This document shows, in pieces, positions 34,862 through 44,314 of a stretch of DNA of 64,000 nt. The first letter of the stretch is position 1. Each line of letters begins with the position of its first letter. Below the pieces are notes generated by a model. That model was not told where the DNA came from and made no database searches. It worked only from the letters and a program-made list of their open reading frames with translations. This DNA is from Cohnella sp. OV330 (GTDB lineage Bacteria > Bacillota > Bacilli > Paenibacillales > Paenibacillaceae): NCBI RefSeq assembly GCF_900112065.1, contig NZ_FOKE01000003.1:369607-433606 (forward strand), given 5' to 3'. The translations under genes and the position numbers were made by a program.

Positions 34862-36412
34862 TTGAGAATGAAATGGAAGCACGCAGGAGCGCTCATGTTT
34901 ATGGCGCTAATCGTACAAGCGATGTCAGCATGCGCGGGGTCCTCGAACAACGGGTCGAGCAGCGAATCGGCAAGCTCGCCGTCCGCATCCGCCGGCACGT
35001 CCGCCAGCCCTTCTTCCTCGTCACCGGCAGCAGCACCGTCCTCATCGTCCGGCGAGCAGGTCACGCTCCGAATCATGGACTGGGCCGACAGCGAAAAGTC
35101 CTACCGCGAACAATTCATCAAAGACTTCGAAGCGAAATACCCGAACATCAAAATCGAATACACGCTGCTGACGGTCGACCAGTTTCAGAATACGATCCTG
35201 ACCGCCATTAAATCGGGCGACGCGCCCGACCTGTTCCCGATCCCCGCCACGATGAAGCTGAGCACGGCGGTGAAGGAAGGCTGGTACCAGCCGCTGGACG
35301 CTTATATCGACGACGCGTTCAAGAGCAGCTTCGTGGACGGGGCGTTCACCGAAGGCACGACGATGCTGGACGGCAAGGTCTATTCGATTCCCGCGCTCGC
35401 CGGCGTACCGAGCACCCTCGTTTTTTTCAACAAGAAGCTCTTCCAGGAAGCCGGCCTCGATTCGAACAAGCCGCCCAAGACATACAGCGAATTCCGCGAT
35501 GCCGCGAAGAAGATCACGGCAGCCGGCAAAGGCAAGTACTACGGCATCATCGAAGGCGGCAAGCAGATCGGCCGCTGGAAGCTCGCCGCGACCGAGTGGT
35601 CGGCGCTCGCCGGCAGCGGCTTCGCCTCCGAATCGCCGGTCAGCCTGAAAGACGGACAGGCCTCCTATGATTCCGAAGCGGTGCTGGGCGTGTTCGACCT
35701 GTTCAAGGGACTGAAGCAGGACGGCAGCTACCACCCGAAGACGATGAGCCTCTCGGCGCCGGAAGCGCGCGCCTTGTTCGCCGAAGGACAGGCGGGATTC
35801 ATCGTTCAGGGCGAATGGAACGTCGGCACCTGGACGAAGAACAATCCGAACCTGGACTTCGGCGTCATGGCTCCGCCGGTCCCCGACGCAGGCCAGAAGG
35901 GGTATCTGCCCCGCTCGACCTACGCGCCATGGATCGGCATGTCCGCCTCCACCAAGCACCCGGAGGAAGCCGCGATCTACCTGAAGGAATATTTCAGCAA
36001 GGAATATCAATCCGTCCTCGTCCAGAACGGAGATCGTTTCTCGATCCTGAAGGACGTGAACGAATCGTCCGCGGAAATCGCGCAGTTCAAGCAATACTAC
36101 GAGATCGTGCAGCAGTACTCGCGCCTCGTGCCGAGCGTCGCGGTGCGCAACCCCGGAGCTTCGGCCGTCATGGCGAGCTTCAAGGACCCGAAGCCGGGCC
36201 TCGGCGATATTCTCCAAGGCGTCGTCGCCGGTTCGCTCAAGGATCCCGCGGCGCCGCTGAAGCAGCTGTCGGGCCAGATCGACAAGGCGCTGGATGCGGC
36301 GATCGACCAGGCCAAGGCAGGCGGCGCGAAGGTCGATCGCAGCGATTTCTCCTTCTCCAACTGGAGCCCCGACAAGGATTTTTCCGCCGAAGACTATCAA
36401 GCGCTGAAGTGA
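34862..36412 (+). CDS. Sugar ABC transporter substrate-binding lipoprotein
   Basis: TTG 34862 is preferred, with AGAGGGGG 7 bases upstream. The 516-aa product has a lipobox (AMSAC, Cys24) and a Ser/Ala/Pro linker to about residue 65, then a family 1 solute-binding domain (VTLRIMDWADSEKSYREQFI, YSIPALAGVPSTLVFFNKKL, GQAGFIVQGEWNVGTW). It starts a four-gene operon with two permeases and a sulfatase. The ligand may therefore be an oligosaccharide from a sulfated or partly desulfated glycan. Confidence 0.92.
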   Translation: MRMKWKHAGALMFMALIVQAMSACAGSSNNGSSSESASSPSASAGTSASPSSSSPAAAPSSSSGEQVTLRIMDWADSEKSYREQFIKDFEAKYPNIKIEYTLLTVDQFQNTILTAIKSGDAPDLFPIPATMKLSTAVKEGWYQPLDAYIDDAFKSSFVDGAFTEGTTMLDGKVYSIPALAGVPSTLVFFNKKLFQEAGLDSNKPPKTYSEFRDAAKKITAAGKGKYYGIIEGGKQIGRWKLAATEWSALAGSGFASESPVSLKDGQASYDSEAVLGVFDLFKGLKQDGSYHPKTMSLSAPEARALFAEGQAGFIVQGEWNVGTWTKNNPNLDFGVMAPPVPDAGQKGYLPRSTYAPWIGMSASTKHPEEAAIYLKEYFSKEYQSVLVQNGDRFSILKDVNESSAEIAQFKQYYEIVQQYSRLVPSVAVRNPGASAVMASFKDPKPGLGDILQGVVAGSLKDPAAPLKQLSGQIDKALDAAIDQAKAGGAKVDRSDFSFSNWSPDKDFSAEDYQALK

Positions 36413-36440
36413 CGACCGCTCAGCCGATGTGGAGGACAAC

Positions 36441-37364
36441 ATGGGACGGACTGGAGAATCCAAGAAGTCGCGCCGGAAGGTGCAGGCCTGGTGTTGGTTG
36501 TTTCTAACGCCCACGCTGCTGTTATTCCTGGCATTCCAAGCCTGGCCGATTTTGGCCGGCATCTACTACGCCATGCTGGATTGGTCGGGACTGACGTCGG
36601 ACTCGACCTTCGTGGGCACGGACAACTTCGTCAGCGTAGCGAACGATTATTACTTCTGGAACGCGTTCAAAAACAGCTTCAAGTTCATGCTTGGCGTCGT
36701 GCCGCTGCACCTGATCGTCCCGCTCATCCTCGCCGTCATCCTGAACCGTCCCGGCCTTCGCGGCGCGAGCTTCTATCGAACCTTGATTTTCCTGCCCGTC
36801 GTCACGACGACGTCGATCGTCGGGATCATCATGGTGTTCATCTGGGGCAGCGACGGCGCGGTGAACGGCGCGCTGCAAAGCATCGGGTTGCTCGATGCGC
36901 CGATCGATTGGCTCGGGGATCCGAGCTGGTCGATGTTCACGGTCGTGATCGTATCGGTGTGGAAAAACCTCGGCATCAACATGGTGTATTGGTTGGCCGG
37001 GCTGCAGAGCATCCCGAAGGAGCTCTACGAGGCGGCGGAGATGGACGGCGCGCGCGGCTCGAAGCTGTTTTTCCGCATCACCGTGCCGCTGCTCCTGCCG
37101 ATCGGGGCGGTCATCCTCCTGCTAAACGTCGTCAATTCGCTGAAGGCGTTCGACCTGATCAAGACGATGACGAACGGCGGGCCGTTCTTCGCCACCGACG
37201 TCGTGTCGACTTACATTTACCGCTATGCGTTCTCCAGCGAGATGGGGCTGCCGCAGCTCGGTTACGCCGCCGCCGCGGGCATCTTCTTCGCCGTCACGAT
37301 CTGCGTGCTGGCCGTCGCGCAAAACGTGATCACCAAGCGGATAAAGGGGCGTTCGTCGCTATGA
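36441..37364 (+). CDS. Carbohydrate ABC transporter permease (MalF-like)
   Basis: ATG 36441 follows GGAGGAC; an in-frame GTG at 36429 overlaps that site. The 307-aa product has six membrane segments (first WLFLTPTLLLFLAFQAWPI) and an EAA loop (ELYEAAEMDGARGSKLFFRI). It lies 28 bases after the binding-protein gene and overlaps the next permease by 4 bases. Confidence 0.92.
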   Translation: MGRTGESKKSRRKVQAWCWLFLTPTLLLFLAFQAWPILAGIYYAMLDWSGLTSDSTFVGTDNFVSVANDYYFWNAFKNSFKFMLGVVPLHLIVPLILAVILNRPGLRGASFYRTLIFLPVVTTTSIVGIIMVFIWGSDGAVNGALQSIGLLDAPIDWLGDPSWSMFTVVIVSVWKNLGINMVYWLAGLQSIPKELYEAAEMDGARGSKLFFRITVPLLLPIGAVILLLNVVNSLKAFDLIKTMTNGGPFFATDVVSTYIYRYAFSSEMGLPQLGYAAAAGIFFAVTICVLAVAQNVITKRIKGRSSL

Positions 37365-38185
37365 GGCAGCTTAGAAAATCGCTATTTCACCTGATCATGG
37401 TCGCGTTCTGCTTCGTCTGGATCTACCCGTTCTTGTGGATGCTGTCTGCCGCCTTCAAGACGGATGGAGAGTTTTTCTCGAACGGCCTTAAGCTGATTCC
37501 GGACCGCTTCAAGCTGGATAACTTCAAGCGCGCCTGGGAAGGGGCGAACTTCGACACCTACTTCCTGAACAGCGTCGTCATCTCCGCGAGCACGATCCTC
37601 CTGGTTCTATTCGCGACGGCGACCTGCGGCTACATCATGGGCAGGCATTCGTTCCGCGGCAAAAAGATCGTGTTCGCGCTCCTTGTGGCCAGCATGTTCG
37701 TGCCGATGGAGTTCGCGATCATTCCGATCTTCGATCTGATTAAAAATCTCGGTCTTATGAACAATCTGTTCGGCGTGATCCTGGCGGAAGCGGGCGGCAA
37801 TCATATCATCTTCATTCTGTTGTTCGCGACGTTCTTCCGCGAAATTCCGAACGAGCTGGAGGAAGCCGCCGTCGTGGACGGCAGCGGGTTTTTCCGGACG
37901 TTCGCGCAGATCATGCTGCCGCTGGCCAAGCCGGTCGTCGGGAGCGTGACGATCATGCAGTTCATCTGGTCGTGGAATTCGTTCATGCTGCCGCTGATCC
38001 TGACGCTCAGCAAGCCCGATCTGCGTCCGCTCGCCGTCGGTCTCTACGCGCTCCAAGGCGAGAACGTCGTAGACTGGACCGGCATCGCGGCGGGCGGCGC
38101 GATCGCGATCCTCCCGATCGTCGTCATCTTCCTGCTGCTCCAGCGCTTCTTCGTAGACGGGGTCGCGGGAGCGGTCAAAGGATAA
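37361..38185 (+). CDS. Carbohydrate ABC transporter permease (MalG-like)
   Basis: The 274-aa product starts at ATG 37361, inside the ATGA overlap with the preceding stop. Six membrane segments and the EAA motif (NELEEAAVVDGSGFFRTFAQ) are present, ending FFVDGVAGAVKG as in CUT1 partners. No ATPase follows; a shared ATPase is needed from elsewhere. Confidence 0.92.
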   Translation: MRQLRKSLFHLIMVAFCFVWIYPFLWMLSAAFKTDGEFFSNGLKLIPDRFKLDNFKRAWEGANFDTYFLNSVVISASTILLVLFATATCGYIMGRHSFRGKKIVFALLVASMFVPMEFAIIPIFDLIKNLGLMNNLFGVILAEAGGNHIIFILLFATFFREIPNELEEAAVVDGSGFFRTFAQIMLPLAKPVVGSVTIMQFIWSWNSFMLPLILTLSKPDLRPLAVGLYALQGENVVDWTGIAAGGAIAILPIVVIFLLLQRFFVDGVAGAVKG

Positions 38186-38210
38186 ATACAGCAAAGGCAG
38201 GTACCGCATA

Positions 38211-39593
38211 ATGAGAATTTTGTCTCTCGATCTGGACTCTCTTCGCCCCGATCATCTGGGCTGCTACGGCTATCACAGGGACACGTCGCCGAATATCGAC
38301 GCGGTCGCCGGGGAAGGCGTGCGCTTCACGAATTACTACTGCTCGGACGCGCCGTGCCTGCCGTCGCGCTCGGCCCTGATGTCCGGCCGGTTCGGCATTC
38401 ACAACGGCATCGTCGGGCACGGCGGCACCGCGGCGGACATGCGCCGGGACGGAGAGACGCGCGGCTTCAACGACCGGCTCGCGATGGAGAGCCTGCCTGC
38501 CGTCCTGCGCCAGTCCGCGATGAAGACGGCATCCATCAGCACGTTTTCCGAGCGGCACTCGGCGTGGACGTTCAACGCCGGCTTCAACGAGGTGTTCAAC
38601 GTGGGCGCCAAAGGTCAGGAGTCGGCCGAACAGGTGCTTCCGGTCGCGCTGAAGTGGCTGGAGGACAACGGGGCGGAGGACGACTGGTTCCTGCACCTGA
38701 ACTTCTGGGATCCGCATACGCCGTACCGCGCGCCGGCGGACTACGGCAGCCCGTTCGCGGGCGATCCGCTGCCCGACTGGCTGACCGAGGACGTATTCGA
38801 GCGTCATCTGGCGAAGAAGGGCCAGCACAGCATCGACGATATGAACGCGCTCGCCAAGTCGCACTACTACCGGCATCCGCGGCACGGGAAGCCGATCGAG
38901 AAGCGGGAAGACCTGCGGGAGATCCTCGACAACTACGACGCCGCGATCCGCTACATGGACGAGCATGTCGGCAGGGTGCTGGCGAAGCTCGGCAGTCTCG
39001 GCGTGCTGGAGAATACCGCGATTCTGATCAGCGCGGACCACGGGGAAAACATGGGCGAGCTCGGCATCTACTCCGAGCACGGGACCGCGGACCAGGCGAC
39101 CTGCCGCATCCCGATGATCGTCCGCTGGCCAGGCGGCGCTAAGGGAGCCGTCGACGAGGGGCTGCATTATCATCTTGACCTTGGCCCGACGCTGGCAGGC
39201 CTGCTCGGCATCCCGGCCGCGCCGTCCTGGGACGGGGAGAGTTATGCGGAAGCGGTGCTGCAGGGGAGGCCCGCGGGGCGCGCATACCTCGTCGTCTCGC
39301 AGTGCGCGCACGTCTGCCAACGCAGCGTCCGCTTCGGCGATTGGCTGTACATCCGCACCTATCACGACGGCCATCACGGCTTCCCGCGGGAGATGCTGTT
39401 CGATCTTAAAAACGATCCGTTCGAGCAACATGATCTGGCCGGAGAGCGCCGCGATATCTGCAAGGAAGCCGTCTATCTGCTAAACGATTGGCACGACGGC
39501 ATGATGGCCTCGATGCCGCACGACACGGACCCGCTGTGGACGGTCATGCGCGAGGGCGGGCCTTATCATGCGAAAGATTACGTGACACGATAG
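38211..39593 (+). CDS. Sulfatase (formylglycine-dependent, S1-type)
   Basis: The 460-aa product lies 25 bases after the permease gene. It carries the sulfatase signature Cys49-Leu-Pro-Ser-Arg53, where the Cys must be converted to formylglycine. Metal-site residues are visible in LSLDLDSLRPDHLG at the N-terminus and ADHGENMGE near residue 275. There is no signal peptide, so desulfation would be cytosolic, after import. A C-terminal NDPFEQHDLAGE is typical of alkaline-phosphatase-superfamily sulfatases. The activating enzyme is likely the FGE at 52318. The phosphonate-hydrolase relatives of this fold are an alternative. Confidence 0.88.
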   Translation: MRILSLDLDSLRPDHLGCYGYHRDTSPNIDAVAGEGVRFTNYYCSDAPCLPSRSALMSGRFGIHNGIVGHGGTAADMRRDGETRGFNDRLAMESLPAVLRQSAMKTASISTFSERHSAWTFNAGFNEVFNVGAKGQESAEQVLPVALKWLEDNGAEDDWFLHLNFWDPHTPYRAPADYGSPFAGDPLPDWLTEDVFERHLAKKGQHSIDDMNALAKSHYYRHPRHGKPIEKREDLREILDNYDAAIRYMDEHVGRVLAKLGSLGVLENTAILISADHGENMGELGIYSEHGTADQATCRIPMIVRWPGGAKGAVDEGLHYHLDLGPTLAGLLGIPAAPSWDGESYAEAVLQGRPAGRAYLVVSQCAHVCQRSVRFGDWLYIRTYHDGHHGFPREMLFDLKNDPFEQHDLAGERRDICKEAVYLLNDWHDGMMASMPHDTDPLWTVMREGGPYHAKDYVTR

Positions 39594-39609
39594 ACATATA
39601 GAAGCGCCG

Positions 39610-39639
39610 AAAAGCCGCCCGGGTCGCCGGGCGGCTTTT
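39610..39639 (+). terminator. Terminator of the importer/sulfatase operon
   Basis: Perfect 13-base arms AAAAGCCGCCCGG and CCGGGCGGCTTTT around GTCG, 16 bases after the stop codon. Confidence 0.9.
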
Positions 39640-39754
39640 GAAGTTTGACGCCACGCGCAAATGGCTCGGCTCTTTCTCACAGTACGCAACAAGTAGATAC
39701 GAAAATCGTCTAACTTAGAAATAGGCGGAAAATAATCGGGCGGGAGGTGTGGCC

Positions 39755-40219
39755 TTGTTTAAAGCCTTCACCATATTATTGCTGGCTCTTATGGTTGCTT
39801 TCGTTCTTGGGTTCGTTCTAATGTTCATGGCCGTCCCGCTCGTCAATAACCATACGGCCTCCTCGATCAAAAAAGAGTTGGTCCGATTGCCGTTGCCGGA
39901 GCAAACGCAAAGAATAGATGCCGTATCGGCAGCCAGAAAATTAGTGGGTAACGGAAACGGCATGCAATTTTTCGGCGCGATGCTCATTAAGTCGGACCTG
40001 TCGTTGGAAGCGCTGAACGACTATTACTCGCGGTATCGCGAGGATGAGTTCAGCTGCATCGTCGAACCGCAAAGGGGCAGTGTAATTCGATTCATCGAAA
40101 TCGGCGACTTACGCTTTAAAAAGATTCGTCCGGACGATACGCTAAGCAACCATTATATCGTCTATACTTGGGGAAGCAGCGATTTCTCGCTAAGCGACCT
40201 TGATATAAGAGGGCATTGA
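39755..40219 (+). CDS. Hypothetical membrane-anchored protein
   Basis: TTG 39755 is chosen; GGGAGG lies 8 bases upstream, too close to GTG 39749. The 154-aa product has one N-terminal membrane segment (about residues 4-28, FTILLLALMVAFVLGFVLMF) and a polar extracellular-type domain (LEALNDYYSRYREDEFSCIV, SNHYIVYTWGSSDFSLSDLD). The family is not recognised. It is followed closely by an oxidoreductase gene and may share its promoter. Confidence 0.6.
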   Translation: MFKAFTILLLALMVAFVLGFVLMFMAVPLVNNHTASSIKKELVRLPLPEQTQRIDAVSAARKLVGNGNGMQFFGAMLIKSDLSLEALNDYYSRYREDEFSCIVEPQRGSVIRFIEIGDLRFKKIRPDDTLSNHYIVYTWGSSDFSLSDLDIRGH

Positions 40220-40255
40220 ATCAGCCTAAACCTTAACCGAACAAGGAGTCCGAAC

Positions 40256-40903
40256 ATGCATGCATTGATTATCGGAGCCACGGGCGCCACGGGCGTAGAC
40301 TTGCTGGATATCTTGCTCAAGGACGATTCCTTCACGCAGGTACATATCTTCGTCAGGCGCGCGCCGGATCTCCGGCATGAAAAGCTGAACGTGCACGTGA
40401 TCGACTTCGACGCGCCGGAGCGGTGGAAGCACCTGGTGAAGGGCGAAGTCTTGTTTTCGTGCCTGGGTACGACGATCAAAGCGGCAGGGAGCAAAGAAGC
40501 GCAGTGGAAAATCGATTACGAATACCAGTATCAATTTGCCAAAATCGCGAGCGACAATGGAATCGATAACTACGTACTGGTATCTGCCGGTTATGCGTCG
40601 CCCAATGCTCGTTTCTTCTATTCAAGGATGAAGGGCAAGTTGGAGAAAGCCGTTAAGGCGCTGTCGTTTGAAAAGCTGACGATCTTCAATCCGCCCGTAT
40701 TGATTCGGAAGAATAGCGATCGGGCAATGGAGGTAGCCGGCATGAAGGCGATCCGGTATCTGAATAAGCTCGGCCTGCTGCGCAGCCAGAAGCCGCTGCC
40801 GACGGAGGTGCTGGCCCGTGCGATGGCCAATTCGGCCAAACGACAAGAGAGCGGCATCGTTGCGCTGGAAGGTCGGGCGATCTGGGAAGCCGCTCGGGAC
40901 TGA
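40256..40903 (+). CDS. NAD(P)-binding oxidoreductase, TIP30/atypical SDR-like
   Basis: 215 aa with an N-terminal dinucleotide-binding motif GATGATG, then FVRRAPDL, a VLFSCLGTTIKAAGSKE segment, YVLVSAGYAS and a YSRMKGKLEKAV stretch with the Tyr/Lys pair expected of extended or atypical SDRs. The family includes human HTATIP2/TIP30 and many bacterial proteins of unknown substrate. AAGGAG precedes the ATG. Cytosolic. Confidence 0.85.
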   Translation: MHALIIGATGATGVDLLDILLKDDSFTQVHIFVRRAPDLRHEKLNVHVIDFDAPERWKHLVKGEVLFSCLGTTIKAAGSKEAQWKIDYEYQYQFAKIASDNGIDNYVLVSAGYASPNARFFYSRMKGKLEKAVKALSFEKLTIFNPPVLIRKNSDRAMEVAGMKAIRYLNKLGLLRSQKPLPTEVLARAMANSAKRQESGIVALEGRAIWEAARD

Positions 40904-40958
40904 GCGGATGAATGGCATCTAGATGGGCAAACCCGATTAAATGGAGATGAAGGTTCAT

Positions 40959-41333
40959 ATGAGAAAGATCAATTCGTTCGCAGAGGCGGAAAGCTTCGCC
41001 GGGGAAGGGATAGCGGCGATTCTGAATGCGTCGCTCGTGTCCCCGGAAGCGGCGGGTATCGCCTCGGCCGGCGATGAGCCGGCGAAGGAGGCATCCATTA
41101 CAGCTTACGTCCGGGAAGGCCGGGAGACCTCGGCGCATTACGTGCTTGATTGCCGTTCAGTCGCCGGACAGTCGTATTTGCTGTGCGTTCATGTAGGAAA
41201 CGGGCCCTCGGTGCAGCATTTTAACGAGGATGATTGGCTGTGCTTTCGCGAAGCGTGCGAGGATGACGGGATTCTGCTAAAAGGCAAGCCGGTGCTGGCC
41301 TACACCTTTAAAGGGTTGGTGCGAGTGTTATAA
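40959..41333 (+). CDS. Hypothetical protein
   Basis: ATG 40959 has GAAGG upstream; ATG 40941 has no site. The 124-aa product is acidic, with no signal or membrane segment (INSFAEAESFAGEGIAAILN, ETSAHYVLDCRSVAGQSYLL). Not recognised. It lies 33 bases before the LrgA-like gene and may be co-transcribed with it. Confidence 0.5.
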   Translation: MRKINSFAEAESFAGEGIAAILNASLVSPEAAGIASAGDEPAKEASITAYVREGRETSAHYVLDCRSVAGQSYLLCVHVGNGPSVQHFNEDDWLCFREACEDDGILLKGKPVLAYTFKGLVRVL

Positions 41334-41366
41334 TGAGCCTGCGTATAGATTGGAGGAAGCGTAGGC

Positions 41367-41747
41367 ATGACTGGATTCGCCATTTTGCTCGGGTTTAATT
41401 TGCTGGGATTGGTTGTCCAGCGCGCTTTGCATATGCCGATTCCAGGCAATGTCATCGGCCTTATTCTGTTCACGGCCGCGTTGTTCCTGCGTCTCGTCAA
41501 GCTGGAGTGGGTCGAGCGCTCCGCCGAGCTTCTGACGCGGCACATGATGCTGTTCTTCGTACCCTATATCGTGGGCACGATCGCCTTCCTGCCGTTATTG
41601 CGGGAGAACGGGCTCGCGATCGCCGTCAGCCTCGTGGGAAGCACCTTGATCGTCATGCTCGTTGCCGGGAGCGTCGCCGCCAAGGTTGGCCGCAAGACGT
41701 CGCTGGAGCCCGAATTCGAGCAGGGAAAGGCGAGCGCTAACTTATGA
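41367..41747 (+). CDS. CidA/LrgA family holin-like membrane protein
   Basis: 126 aa with four membrane segments and the family pattern GLVVQRALHMPIPGNVIGLI, LVKLEWVERSAELLTRHM, LFFVPYIVGTI. CidA/LrgA proteins work with a CidB/LrgB partner, here the next gene, in murein hydrolase control or in export of small metabolites such as pyruvate. The stop overlaps the partner start (ATGA). Confidence 0.88.
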   Translation: MTGFAILLGFNLLGLVVQRALHMPIPGNVIGLILFTAALFLRLVKLEWVERSAELLTRHMMLFFVPYIVGTIAFLPLLRENGLAIAVSLVGSTLIVMLVAGSVAAKVGRKTSLEPEFEQGKASANL

Positions 41748-42436
41748 ACTTGCAAGAGATATACGAGCACCCGCTGTTCGGCGTGACGGTGACCGTCGGC
41801 GCCTATGTCATTGCCCTGAAGGTGCAGGGACGTTGGAAATCGATCCATCCGTTGTTCGTCTGCTCGGGCGCGATCATCGCGCTGTTGCTGCTATTCGATA
41901 TTCCTTATGAGAACTACCGGGCAGGCGGCGATCTGATCACTTTTTTCCTGGGACCGGCGACCGTCGCGCTGGGCGTTCCGCTCTACAAGCAGCGTCGCTT
42001 CTTGCGTCGTTACTTCACGGCGATCCTGTCCGGGGTTACGCTGGGATCGGTGAGCGGCATCGCCGGCGCAGGCCTGCTCGTCTGGCTGATGGGCGGGACG
42101 CAGGAGCTGATGGCGACCATGATGCCGAAGTCCGTCTCCAGCGCGATCTCGGTCGAGATCGCTCGCCAGGCCGGCGGTATCCCGGAGCTTACAGCCGTGC
42201 TCACGGTCCTGACCGGACTGCTCGGCAGCATGGTCGGCCCGGCGCTGCTGCGCCGGCTGGGCATCTCCGGCGATATGCCGATCGCCGTCGCCATCGGTAC
42301 CTCATCGCACGGCATCGGCACCGGACGCGTGATCCGCGATTCCGAGCTGCAGGGCAGCATCAGCGGCGTGTCCATGGCGCTGGCGGGCATCGTGACGTCG
42401 CTGCTGTTTATTCCGTTGTACGGCTGGTTTCATTAG
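41744..42436 (+). CDS. lrgB: LrgB family protein
   Basis: 230 aa, multi-pass membrane protein. The family motifs are clear: FFLGPATVALGVPLYKQR, MMPKSVSSAISVEIARQAGG, LTGLLGSMVGPALLRR and GTSSHGIGTGRVIRDSELQG. It is translated from an ATGA overlap with the LrgA-like gene. The pair probably controls autolysis or overflow metabolite transport. It is convergent with the sensor kinase gene; no terminator is evident in the 63-base gap. Confidence 0.92.
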   Translation: MNLQEIYEHPLFGVTVTVGAYVIALKVQGRWKSIHPLFVCSGAIIALLLLFDIPYENYRAGGDLITFFLGPATVALGVPLYKQRRFLRRYFTAILSGVTLGSVSGIAGAGLLVWLMGGTQELMATMMPKSVSSAISVEIARQAGGIPELTAVLTVLTGLLGSMVGPALLRRLGISGDMPIAVAIGTSSHGIGTGRVIRDSELQGSISGVSMALAGIVTSLLFIPLYGWFH

Positions 42437-42499
42437 CGCGACCGAAGACGGATGGAGCTTGCCTTGCGACAGCGCTGCGGCTGGCAGTTCGCCAACCGC

Positions 42500-44314
42500 T
42501 CAGACGGCTTCATCCCCGGACCGCGCATCGTCCTCCTCAGCCCGGCGCCCCGCCAGCGTCAGCACGACCTTCGTCCCGCGTCCCGGCTCGCTCTCCAGCC
42601 GAACGCCGCAGGGCTCGCCATACTTCAGCCACAGCCGATTGTGCACGTTGCGGACGCCGATATGGCCGTCTGCCTCCGCGTTCCTGCTCGCGAGCGACGC
42701 CGTCATCCGCGCCAAGCGATCCGGCTCGATGCCCACGCCGTTGTCCTCGACGGCGATCTCGAGCCGTCCGTCCGCATCCTCCGCGGCGCAGATGAACAGC
42801 ACGCCGCCACGGCCGCGGGGCTCCAGCCCATGTCCGAGAGCGTTCTCGACGATCGGCTGGACGATCATCCTCGGCACCGGGATGTCCTGCAGCTCCTCCG
42901 GACAGATCAGCTTGAACGTCAGCCTGCCGGGGAACCGGCCCTGGTGAATTTTGACGCAGGCTTCCGCGATTTTCAGCTCGTCCGCGAGACTCACCTCGTC
43001 CTTGCCCTTGATGCTGTACCGCAGCATCGAGCTGAGCGCCGTCGTCATCTCGAAAATGTCCCGGTTTCCTTTGACGATGGCGATGCCCTTGATCGAATCC
43101 AGCGTGTTGCTCAGGAAGTGCGGATTGATCTGGCTCTGCAGGTAGGCGTATTCGGCCCGCTGCTTCTCCAGATCGACCCGGTACAGCTTTGACGTCGCGT
43201 CCACCAACTGCCCCGTCAGGTCGTTGATGCGCCCCATCATCGTATTGAATTCGCTCGAGATGACCTCGATCTCCGCATACCCCTTCAGGTCCACCTTGTC
43301 GTGGAGCACCTCCAGATTGCCGCCCTTCAGCCGCTTCATGAACCGCATGAGCCGGGACAGCGGCCTCAATATGTTCACCATGAGCATCGCGTAAGGGACC
43401 GACACGACCAATAGCGTGACGGCGAGCAGCCAATAGCTGGTCTTGCGCAGCCGCTCGAGCTCCTTCATCAGATTGTGGATCGGGACGGCCGTCACGATCT
43501 TGCCCGAGATCTCCGGCAGCGCGAACGTCTGGACGGCGAATTTTTTGCCGCCGATTTTCCGGACGGCCGCTTTACCGGCTTCTGCCGCTTGTCCCTTTTT
43601 GTCCTCGTCGCCGATCCCCATACTGCCCATCATGCGCTCCTGCTCGGCGCCGTTCGCGTAGATGACGCCTTTGTCGTCCATCATGAAGAAGTTCGTGCCG
43701 GCCAGCCGAGGATAGCCCTCGAACGCCGAATGAATCGACTGAATATCGAGGATAACCAGGATGTAGCCGATCTTCTCGCCATAAAACTGGGTATCGCCCG
43801 AAGCGAAGATGTTCATGCCGAACAGCAGCTTGCCCTTGTCGAGCACCTTGTCGGGCGGACTATACCCGCGATAGTGGACGGTGCCGTCCCTGCCCGCCGT
43901 CGCCATCAGCTCCCGGATGTGCTGGGTTCTGCCGGCTAAAGACGTATATGAGCCTGACCGCCCGATTGCGACGATGTCGAGGATATCCTGGTTCGTATTT
44001 CGCACGATGCTCATCAAGCTCTCTACCTTCTGCGACAGATCGTACAGCTTCAGCTTGTCGGTCTCGAGGAGGAACTTCTGAAGGGTCCCGTCGTAGCCGA
44101 GATTCATCATGAGCCCCGATACGTTGGCATAGTTGGCCGATACGCGCTGCTTGAGAATCGAGACGAGCTCCGTGTTGTACTCCGTGTTCTGATTGATGAT
44201 CGTCGCGCTGGACTGCTGATAGACGCGCACGATGACGAACGGAATGATGGCGACGATGAGGGCGCCGATCAGGAGCACCTGCGTGCGGATGGACAGCCTG
44301 CCGAAGGACTTCAT
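42500..44314 (-). CDS. YesM-type sensor histidine kinase
   Basis: 604 aa. A membrane segment (about 12-32) and a second (about 295-315) flank an extracellular Cache-like sensor domain. A HAMP region follows, then a His_kinase domain with QINPHFLSNTLDSIKG (phospho-acceptor His399), and a HATPase domain with ENALGHGLEPRGRGG, EDNGVGIEPDRLARM and a G2-type GHIGVRNVHNRLWLKYG. It overlaps the response-regulator gene by 4 bases. The pair is divergent from the Lpl-type importer and probably controls it in response to extracellular sugar. Confidence 0.92.
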   Translation of the reverse strand: MKSFGRLSIRTQVLLIGALIVAIIPFVIVRVYQQSSATIINQNTEYNTELVSILKQRVSANYANVSGLMMNLGYDGTLQKFLLETDKLKLYDLSQKVESLMSIVRNTNQDILDIVAIGRSGSYTSLAGRTQHIRELMATAGRDGTVHYRGYSPPDKVLDKGKLLFGMNIFASGDTQFYGEKIGYILVILDIQSIHSAFEGYPRLAGTNFFMMDDKGVIYANGAEQERMMGSMGIGDEDKKGQAAEAGKAAVRKIGGKKFAVQTFALPEISGKIVTAVPIHNLMKELERLRKTSYWLLAVTLLVVSVPYAMLMVNILRPLSRLMRFMKRLKGGNLEVLHDKVDLKGYAEIEVISSEFNTMMGRINDLTGQLVDATSKLYRVDLEKQRAEYAYLQSQINPHFLSNTLDSIKGIAIVKGNRDIFEMTTALSSMLRYSIKGKDEVSLADELKIAEACVKIHQGRFPGRLTFKLICPEELQDIPVPRMIVQPIVENALGHGLEPRGRGGVLFICAAEDADGRLEIAVEDNGVGIEPDRLARMTASLASRNAEADGHIGVRNVHNRLWLKYGEPCGVRLESEPGRGTKVVLTLAGRRAEEDDARSGDEAV